Assembly (NCBI RefSeq): GCF_900111175.1
Contig: NZ_FOGI01000009.1
Location: 1-64,000, forward strand
Reading direction: 5' to 3'
From: Actinokineospora terrae
GTDB lineage: Bacteria > Actinomycetota > Actinomycetes > Mycobacteriales > Pseudonocardiaceae
DNA length: 64,000 nt
Shown here: positions 58,723 to 64,000 of the stretch, one piece after another
Layout: every line of letters starts with the position of its first letter
Numbering within the stretch: position 1 is the stretch's first letter
Notes under the pieces: model-generated
Seen by the model: the letters and a program-made list of their open reading frames with translations, nothing else
What the model was told of the DNA's origin: nothing
Databases searched by the model: none
Translations under genes and position numbers: made by a program

Positions 58723-60165
58723 CTAGGCGACCGGGATTAGACCGTCGGAACCGAGCGTTCCAGGCGATCCGGTGACACGGGCGGCCACTGCTGCCAGTCT
58801 GCGCACGGCCTCGACCAGGGATGGCGCCGGTAGCGTGTACGGCAGCCGGAGCCTGCGTTCGAGGCCACCGTGAACGCTGAACCGGGACGCGGGCGCGACG
58901 CGAACCCCCACCGATTGCGCCGCCACGGCGATCCGGGTCCCGATCGCCGCGGGCAGCTCGCACCAGAGGCTGAGCCCGCCGCGCGGCACCTCGAAGGACC
59001 AGTCCGGGCAGTGCTCGCGCAAGGCGCCGACCAGCACCGACCTGGTGGCCGCCATCTCCGCTCGGCGCTCCCGCAGCATCGGCTCGGGGTCGGCGTAGAG
59101 GTGCGCGAGCACGAGCTGCTCGAAGACCGGGGACCCGAGGTCGAACGCCCGCCGCGACGCCGCCAGCCGTCCGATGACCTCCTCGGACGCCCGCACCCAG
59201 CCCAGGCGCAGGCCGCCCCAGTGCGACTTGCTGGCCGAGCCGACGGTGATGACCAGGTCCGCCTCGAAGCACCCCATGGGCGGAGGGCCGTCCATGGGGT
59301 CCCCGTCGAGGTCGAGTTCGACAAGGGTCTCGTCCACCACCGCGGAGGTGCGCGCCCGGCGCAGGATCGCGGCCAACCGCTCCCGGCCTTCGGCGTCCAA
59401 CCTGCGTCCGGTGGGGTTCTGGAAGTCGACGATGAGGTAGGCCAACCGAGGCGCGGCCTGCCGAAGGACCACCTCGACGCCCTCTAGGTCCCATCCCTGC
59501 TCCGGCATGGGCACGGGAACCGGCATGACATGAGCCGAACGGATCGCCTCAAGCGAGTTGTTGTAGGTCGGCTGCTCCACCAGGACGCGGTCTCCCGGCA
59601 CCGTCATGGCCCGTAGGACCAACGCGAGGGCATGGTGGGCGCCGTTGGTGACCAAGATCTGATCTGGCGTCGTAGGGAGGCCACGAGCGGTGAAGCGCTC
59701 GGCCAGGCGTTCGCGCAAGATCTCGACGCCGTAGCCCATATAGCCGTGGCGAGATAGCTCCAACGCGAAAGCCCCACGCACAGCGTCAACAGCGAGCCCC
59801 ACGCCGGGTAGAGCGCCGGGTGCGGCCGTGGCCAGATCTAGAGGCTGTAGACGCTCAGGGAAGGGCGCGTTGGCGGGGGCGGCAGGCAGCGTTGTGCGCG
59901 ACCCAGAGCCCCGCCTGCTGACGATGAGGTCTTCCTCCCGGAGTTGGTCCCACGCGGAGGCGACAAGGGTCCGGCTGACGCCGAGCGCGGCGGCGAGTTC
60001 ACGCTCGGCGGGCAGGGTCGTGCCGGGCGCGAGCTGACCGTCGAAGAGCAGTAAACGGATCCCGGCAGCGAGACCGGCAGATCCGGCCTTGTTGCCTTGG
60101 TCACGCCACTCGCCAAGCATGCGGACCAATCTCGCAGCTGAGACCCGTCCTCCAGGGGGAAGCAT
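58723..60165 (-). CDS. MocR-family regulator (GntR helix-turn-helix fused to aminotransferase)
   Basis: A 480-residue protein. Residues 1-75 form a winged helix (LAAGIRLLLFDGQLAPGTTLPAERELAAALGVSRTLV) and the rest is a fold-type I aminotransferase domain, with PLP lysine in SASKSHWGGLRLGW. Such regulators sense PLP or an amine. No enzyme gene of B6 metabolism is nearby, but a YczE-type membrane protein is divergent, a pairing common in actinobacteria. ATG at 60165 is 6 bases downstream of a GATAAT -10 element, so the mRNA is probably leaderless. Confidence 0.9.
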   Translation of the reverse strand: MLPPGGRVSAARLVRMLGEWRDQGNKAGSAGLAAGIRLLLFDGQLAPGTTLPAERELAAALGVSRTLVASAWDQLREEDLIVSRRGSGSRTTLPAAPANAPFPERLQPLDLATAAPGALPGVGLAVDAVRGAFALELSRHGYMGYGVEILRERLAERFTARGLPTTPDQILVTNGAHHALALVLRAMTVPGDRVLVEQPTYNNSLEAIRSAHVMPVPVPMPEQGWDLEGVEVVLRQAAPRLAYLIVDFQNPTGRRLDAEGRERLAAILRRARTSAVVDETLVELDLDGDPMDGPPPMGCFEADLVITVGSASKSHWGGLRLGWVRASEEVIGRLAASRRAFDLGSPVFEQLVLAHLYADPEPMLRERRAEMAATRSVLVGALREHCPDWSFEVPRGGLSLWCELPAAIGTRIAVAAQSVGVRVAPASRFSVHGGLERRLRLPYTLPAPSLVEAVRRLAAVAARVTGSPGTLGSDGLIPVA

Positions 60166-60166
60166 G

Positions 60167-60205
60167 GGCCAATTATCGCAGATTGGCCCTCGATGAGAGG
60201 CCAAT
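60167..60205. promoter_or_regulatory. MocR operator and promoter between mocR and yczE
   Basis: GGCCAAT (60167-60173) and ATTGGCC (60182-60188) form an inverted repeat with an 8-base centre, and a third GGCCAAT lies at 60199-60205. On the minus strand GATAAT (60172-60177) ends 6 bases before the MocR ATG, so the operator covers the -10. Third site placement suits cooperative binding and control of both genes. Confidence 0.75.
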
Positions 60206-60224
60206 CTTCAGCAACGATGGGCGC

Positions 60225-60866
60225 ATGGCCCCCACCAACCTGTCCCCCATCCCCGTGCGCATCAGCCCCGGCAGACGTCTACCGCAGCTGTTCGTGGGTC
60301 TCGTCCTCTACGGCGTCAGCACCGGACTGCAGATCGAGGCGGCGCTCGGGCTGTCGCCGTGGGACGTGCTGCACGAGGCTCTGCACAAGATCACCGGGTT
60401 GAGCTTCGGCACGGTCACCGCGCTCGCGAGCCTCGTGGTCCTGCTGTGCTGGATCCCCATCCGACAACGCCCCGGCCTGGGGACTGTCGCCAACGTCTTA
60501 CTCGTGTCGAGCTCGGTTGACCTCACGCTGTGGTTGGCGCCAACACCGAGCAACATGGTCACCCGCATCGTGCTGATGGTGGTCGCCGTTGCACTCAACG
60601 GGCTCGCTACCGCCGCCTACATCGGCGTGCGCCTAGGACCTGGGCCACGCGACGGGCTCATGACCGGGATCGCCAGTAAGACCGGCTACTCGATCCGATG
60701 GGTGCGCACCGGTATCGAGGTGATCGTGCTCGCGTCGGGGTGGCTGCTCGGTGGCACTGTCGGCGTCGGCACGCTGCTCTACGGCCTCACGATCGGGCCG
60801 CTCGCGCAGGCGTTCCTCCCGCTGGTGACGTGGCGTCCGCAGGCCGAGGCCAAAATCGGACACTAG
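60225..60866 (+). CDS. YczE/YitT-family membrane protein
   Basis: A 213-residue protein with five hydrophobic helices; GLSPWDVLHEALHKITGLSFGTVTALASLVVLLCWIP is the recognisable block of YczE-type membrane proteins, and GPGPRDGLMTGIASKTGYSIRWVRTGIEV follows. It probably carries or senses a small compound, perhaps a B6 vitamer, with the divergent MocR regulator. ATG at 60225. Confidence 0.87.
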   Translation: MAPTNLSPIPVRISPGRRLPQLFVGLVLYGVSTGLQIEAALGLSPWDVLHEALHKITGLSFGTVTALASLVVLLCWIPIRQRPGLGTVANVLLVSSSVDLTLWLAPTPSNMVTRIVLMVVAVALNGLATAAYIGVRLGPGPRDGLMTGIASKTGYSIRWVRTGIEVIVLASGWLLGGTVGVGTLLYGLTIGPLAQAFLPLVTWRPQAEAKIGH

Positions 60867-60876
60867 GGTCAGCGGT

Positions 60877-61959
60877 ATGACCACCGCTCCCACATTGCCG
60901 CGCTGGAGTCTGGCCGTTCCACCGATCGCCCTCCTGATCCTCCTGTTCTCCTACGGCCGCGATCTCGGGCCGGTGCTGATAACCCTGGTGTGCCTCGGCT
61001 TGGGCGTGGCCGTCACCGCCGCCGTGCACCACGCCGAGGTGGTGGCGCACCGGGTCGGCGAGCCGTTCGGCACGCTCATCCTGGCCATCGCGGTGACGGT
61101 GATCGAGGTCGCGCTGATCCTGACCCTGATGGTCTCCGGCGGCGAGAAGGCGGCGTCGCTGGCGCGGGACACGGTGTTCGCGGCGATCATGATCACCACC
61201 AACGGGATCGTGGGTCTCGCGCTGCTGGTCGGCTCGCTGCGGCACCGGGTGCAGGAGTTCCGCGCGCACGCCTCCGGTGGCGCGCTGGCGGTGATCACGG
61301 CGATGGTGACGCTGAGCCTCGTGCTGCCGACCTTCACCCTGAGCACGGCAGGGCCCACGTACTCGGGGTCGCAGCTGGCGTTCGCGGGTGTGGCGTCGTT
61401 GGTGCTGTACGGGGTCTTCGTGTTCATCCAGACCGTGCGGCACAGGGACTACTTCCTGCCTAAGACAAGCGTGACCGAGGAAGACCACGCGGAAGCGCCT
61501 TCCTCGCGCACGGCGATTTCGAGTCTGGTTTTGCTCTTGGCCTGCCTTGTGGCGGTCGTGGGCCTGGCTAAGACGGTGTCGCCGACGCTAGAAGCCGCAG
61601 TGGAATCTGCCGGCGCGCCAGTGTCGTTTGTCGGAGTGGTCATCGCATTGCTGGTACTGCTACCGGAGACCGTTGCCGCTGTCCGGGCTGCATTGCGCAA
61701 CCGCCTTCAGGTCAGCCTGAATCTGGCCCTTGGTTCGGCGTTGGCGAGCATCGGGTTGACCATCCCGGCGATCGCCGTCGCGTCGCTCTGGCTCAGCGGG
61801 CCGCTGACGCTCGGCCTGGGGCCCAAGGAATTGGTGCTGCTCGTGGTGACCCTGCTGGTGAGCATGTTGACGCTGGTCACCGGCCGAGCAACGCTGCTGC
61901 AGGGCACCGTGCACCTGACCGTGTTCAGCGCGTTCCTGTTCCTCGCCATCACGCCGTGA
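60877..61959 (+). CDS. Ca2+/H+ antiporter, CaCA family (ChaA-like)
   Basis: A 360-residue membrane protein with about 11 helices. The two alpha-repeat signatures are GEPFGTLILAIAVTVIEVALI and NLALGSALASIGLTIPAIA with conserved acidic residues. It extrudes calcium or sodium for protons. ATG at 60877, 10 bases after the YczE stop, so the two may be cotranscribed. Confidence 0.88.
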   Translation: MTTAPTLPRWSLAVPPIALLILLFSYGRDLGPVLITLVCLGLGVAVTAAVHHAEVVAHRVGEPFGTLILAIAVTVIEVALILTLMVSGGEKAASLARDTVFAAIMITTNGIVGLALLVGSLRHRVQEFRAHASGGALAVITAMVTLSLVLPTFTLSTAGPTYSGSQLAFAGVASLVLYGVFVFIQTVRHRDYFLPKTSVTEEDHAEAPSSRTAISSLVLLLACLVAVVGLAKTVSPTLEAAVESAGAPVSFVGVVIALLVLLPETVAAVRAALRNRLQVSLNLALGSALASIGLTIPAIAVASLWLSGPLTLGLGPKELVLLVVTLLVSMLTLVTGRATLLQGTVHLTVFSAFLFLAITP

Positions 61960-62044
61960 TCATGCCTGTGGACAGGAGAACACGGGCTTGACAAAACTCG
62001 TGGAGACTCGGACTCGACACACCACAACCGGCGAGGAGATCACG

Positions 62045-62407
62045 ATGTTCACCGAGACCAAGGCCTTCAGCGGCTTCTCCGTCGACGACATCCCGACCGC
62101 GGAACTGTTCTACGGCAGCACGCTCGGCCTGCGCGTCACGGAGGAGAACGGGATGCTGACCCTGCACCTCGGCGGTGGCGGCACGGTGCTGGTGTACCCG
62201 AAGCCGAACCACGCGCCCGCCACGTTCACCGTGCTGAACTTCCCGGTCGCCGACATCGAGTCCGCTGTGGACGAACTGGTGGGGAAGGGGGTGCGGTTCG
62301 AGCGGTACGAGAGCACTGATGAGCGGGGGATCATGCGGGGGTACGGGCCACCGATCGCGTGGTTCACGGATCCGGCGGGCAACGTCCTGTCGGTACTGGA
62401 GGTCTAG
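62045..62407 (+). CDS. VOC-family (glyoxalase-fold) protein
   Basis: A 120-residue VOC protein: MFTETKAFSGFSVDDIPTAELFYGSTLGLRV and a DPAGNVLSVLEV terminus. No full set of metal ligands is clear. ATG at 62045 with GAGGAG 6 bases upstream. A hairpin follows the stop. Confidence 0.85.
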   Translation: MFTETKAFSGFSVDDIPTAELFYGSTLGLRVTEENGMLTLHLGGGGTVLVYPKPNHAPATFTVLNFPVADIESAVDELVGKGVRFERYESTDERGIMRGYGPPIAWFTDPAGNVLSVLEV

Positions 62408-62429
62408 CGCGACGTGAGGTCTGTCGCGC
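62407..62429 (+). terminator. Hairpin after the VOC gene
   Basis: GCGCGAC (62407-62413) pairs with GTCGCGC (62423-62429) over a 9-base loop. It begins at the last base of the stop codon. Confidence 0.55.
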
Positions 62430-62471
62430 CGGCTCTCGCTCCCCTGCCGCTGGGGGTGGGCTGCGACCGGG

Positions 62472-63017
62472 TCAGGTGGTGCTGAGGTAAGTGCTGACCT
62501 TGTCATGGGTGACCCCCAGGGACGTCAGTGCTTCCGCGGCTACCCCGCCTGCCTTGAGCAGGGCGAGGAGGACGTGCTCGTCGCCGATGGACTTGTCGCC
62601 GCGGGCCAGGGCCTCGCGGAGGCTGTACTCCAGGACGCGCTTGGCGTCGCGCGAGAACGGGACCCGCCACCGGGGGCCGATCGACCGGGGACGCTTGGGC
62701 GTGCCGCTGAGCGCACCCGTTCCGTGGGTCTGCTCGACCGCGGCGACGACCGCCTCGACGTCGATGCCGAACTCGCCGAGTGCGGCCGTGTCGGCCTCGG
62801 ACAACCCGCCGCGCCTGCGGATGGCGTCGATGGCCGCCTTGGCCGAGGCCGTGGTCACGGCGTGGTGGGCGAGGACGTCGGTGCCGCGGCTGCCGTCCTG
62901 CTTGAGGAGCGCGAGCAGCAGGTGCTCGGGCTCGATCCGCGCCGCCTCGTCCTGCTCGGCGAGGTAGACCCCATCCCGCACGATGACCCTGGCCGCTGTG
63001 GTGAACCGCTCGAACAT
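62472..63017 (-). CDS. Clp_N domain protein
   Basis: A 181-residue protein made of two Clp N-terminal repeats: about 1-75 (MFERFTTAARVIVRDGVYLAEQDEAARIEPEHLLLALL) and about 110-180 (FSRDAKRVLEYSLREALARGDKSIGDEHVLLALL). It lacks an ATPase or protease domain, so it may bind substrates or act as an adaptor. The ATG at 63017 follows the TAG of the DNA-binding gene directly, and its ribosome site GGGAGGA lies inside that gene's last codons. Confidence 0.9.
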   Translation of the reverse strand: MFERFTTAARVIVRDGVYLAEQDEAARIEPEHLLLALLKQDGSRGTDVLAHHAVTTASAKAAIDAIRRRGGLSEADTAALGEFGIDVEAVVAAVEQTHGTGALSGTPKRPRSIGPRWRVPFSRDAKRVLEYSLREALARGDKSIGDEHVLLALLKAGGVAAEALTSLGVTHDKVSTYLSTT

Positions 63018-63227
63018 CTAATTCCTCCCGTACTTCTTGTGCACGGCCTGCTTGCTCACACCGAGCTCGGCCGCGATCTCCTGCCATGACCACCCATTGA
63101 GCCGCGCGCTGCGCACCTGCACCGCCTCCAACTGCTCGAGCAGCTTCCGCAGTGCGGCAACCGCGCGGAGCCCCACCCGGGGATCCCGATCACCAGCCGC
63201 GCTGGCCAACTGTGTCGCTTCAGCCAT
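63018..63227 (-). CDS. Small helix-turn-helix regulator paired with Clp_N protein
   Basis: A 69-residue protein with a C-terminal helix-turn-helix (RLNGWSWQEIAAELGVSKQAVHKKYGR) and a helical N-terminus (VAALRKLLEQLEAVQVRSA) for dimerisation. It is the first gene of a two-gene unit with the Clp_N protein. Two dyads overlap its own promoter, so it is probably an autorepressor. ATG at 63227, 6 bases after the -10 element, which implies a leaderless mRNA. Confidence 0.88.
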   Translation of the reverse strand: MAEATQLASAAGDRDPRVGLRAVAALRKLLEQLEAVQVRSARLNGWSWQEIAAELGVSKQAVHKKYGRN

Positions 63228-63230
63228 GCC

Positions 63231-63273
63231 GTCAACCTATGTTGACGGCGGCTATTTGTCAACCACAGTTGAC
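63231..63273 (-). promoter_or_regulatory. Double GTCAAC-N4-GTTGAC operator over a leaderless promoter
   Basis: The dyads lie at 63231-63246 and 63258-63273 (27 bases apart). On the minus strand TTGACA (63257-63262) and TAGGTT (63234-63239) are 17 bases apart, a good -35/-10 pair. Each hexamer lies inside or overlaps one dyad, so bound protein would block RNA polymerase. The start codon follows 6 bases after the -10. Confidence 0.78.
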
Positions 63274-63549
63274 GCCCGGAGATGGGGCCGCGAGGCGTGG
63301 ATGCCGCATGTCCGCCAGCCAGCTTGGGCACGCAGCGCCGGGAATCGAGCTGAGGTGGCTGCCGCGCGCCCGGGGCGAGGGGTGGCGACGGGTGGGCGGG
63401 TTTCGTTCGGTCGGGGTGAGGCGCTGGGCGGGGTTGGGAGGTTGGGTGAGGGGAGGGATGGACCGAATGGAGGGTTGGCGCGGGTGGGAGGTGTTGATCT
63501 CGGGGTGAGTGTTGGGCGAGGTGATCAGGATGGTGGGAGCATCGGGGGT

Positions 63550-64000
63550 ATGCCGGAGATCGCGGTGGCGGAGGCGGCGGGTGTGGGGCTGGGTGGCCAG
63601 TGGCGGCCCAGTGAGGACGTCGTGTTGGTGATGCCGGACGCGGTGGTGCTGTTGGACGGGGCCACTTCGATGCGGGATGACCTGCCCAGCGGGGGTGTGT
63701 TCGCGGGGGAGCTCGGGGCCCAGGTCGTGGCGCGGATGGCGGCGGCGCCGGAGTTGGACCTGGGGGACCTGTTGGCGGGGGCCATTCGGTCGGTCGCGCG
63801 GGGGAATGGGTTCACGCCGGGGGACAGTCCGTGTAGCACTGTGGCGATTGTCCGGTGGGACGACGAGGTGGTCGAGGCACTCGTGTTGGCTGACAGTCCG
63901 GTTGTGGCGTTCGCCCCTGAGGCGGATGTCTTAGCCGATACGCGATTACGGCACGTGCCGCGTGGGAGCTACCGCGACCGGTTACGTAGAGGTGGCGGCT
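63550..64000 (+). CDS. PP2C-like protein phosphatase, truncated by window end
   Basis: At least 150 residues, running off the right end. The start reads MPEIAVAEAAGVGLGGQWRP. PDAVVLLDGAT near residues 29-39 looks like the first metal-binding Asp block of PP2C phosphatases, and SPCSTVAIVRWDD and LADSPVVAF follow as in that family. ATG at 63550 after a G-rich site. Codon use is slightly less C-biased than in neighbours. Its end is not visible. Confidence 0.68.
   Translation, partial: MPEIAVAEAAGVGLGGQWRPSEDVVLVMPDAVVLLDGATSMRDDLPSGGVFAGELGAQVVARMAAAPELDLGDLLAGAIRSVARGNGFTPGDSPCSTVAIVRWDDEVVEALVLADSPVVAFAPEADVLADTRLRHVPRGSYRDRLRRGGG

Overview
This is a 64 kb stretch of a very GC-rich actinobacterial chromosome with strong third-position GC bias. 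The gene content and order point to the order Pseudonocardiales (family Pseudonocardiaceae, for example Saccharothrix or Actinokineospora relatives); the genus cannot be settled from the window. From memory of the family, the order of genes between about 2.4 and 39.3 kb mirrors, in reverse, the Mycobacterium tuberculosis block Rv0474 to Rv0508: glutaredoxin, SerB1-like HAD phosphatase, acyltransferase, epimerase, bS22, BldC-like protein, proC, thioesterase, TIM-barrel epimerase, proline-rich membrane protein, Ppx, RegX3/SenX3, phosphoglycerate mutase, YbjN, MshA, L,D-transpeptidase, SDR, MurB, DUF2505, DUF2516, HbhA-like protein and an XRE regulator.

Layout. 0-0.9 kb: non-coding, with two copies of a ~130 bp repeat. 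0.9-4.2 kb: membrane molybdoenzyme, glutaredoxin-like protein, acyl-CoA ligase. 4.5-7.6 kb: BldN-like sigma factor, its RsbN-like membrane anti-sigma candidate, and a HAD phosphatase. 7.7-20.8 kb: P450, acyltransferase/epimerase pair, bS22, BldC-like protein, proC, proline dehydrogenase, Ppx, SenX3-RegX3, Gpm. 21.3-28.7 kb: DUF4349 lipoprotein, YbjN, MshA (mycothiol), hydrolase, L,D-transpeptidase, MurB (cell wall). 28.97-30.26 kb: two minisatellite arrays (162 bp and 36 bp periods) with no convincing gene. 30.4-37.9 kb: accessory genes (methyltransferase, TipA-like regulator, PurU, GNAT, LOG-family, orphan response regulator, YbaK, hydrolase). 37.9-39.3 kb: the Rv0474-Rv0476-like trio. 39.4-53.2 kb: mixed accessory genes, including a probable 3-hydroxybutyrate catabolic unit with a GAF-PucR regulator and a PadR-ABC-FtsX operon. 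53.3-58.4 kb: a self-contained island of ECF sigma factor, small beta-rich protein, TPR-CHAT caspase-like protein, cytosolic subtilisin on the opposite strand and an exported protein. 58.7-64 kb: MocR/YczE pair, Ca2+/H+ antiporter, glyoxalase-fold protein, a Clp_N protein with a DNA-binding partner under a double operator, and the start of a PP2C-like phosphatase cut by the window end.

The most system-like stretch is the ECF/CHAT/subtilisin island: two protease families, a dedicated sigma factor and an exported protein, bounded by strong hairpins. I recognise each part by its motifs; what the whole does is not known to me. Several regulatory sites can be read directly: a MerR-type 19 bp spacer promoter, a MocR operator with a leaderless start, and a double GTCAAC-N4-GTTGAC operator over a promoter. 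I saw no tRNA, rRNA, CRISPR array, transposase or integrase.
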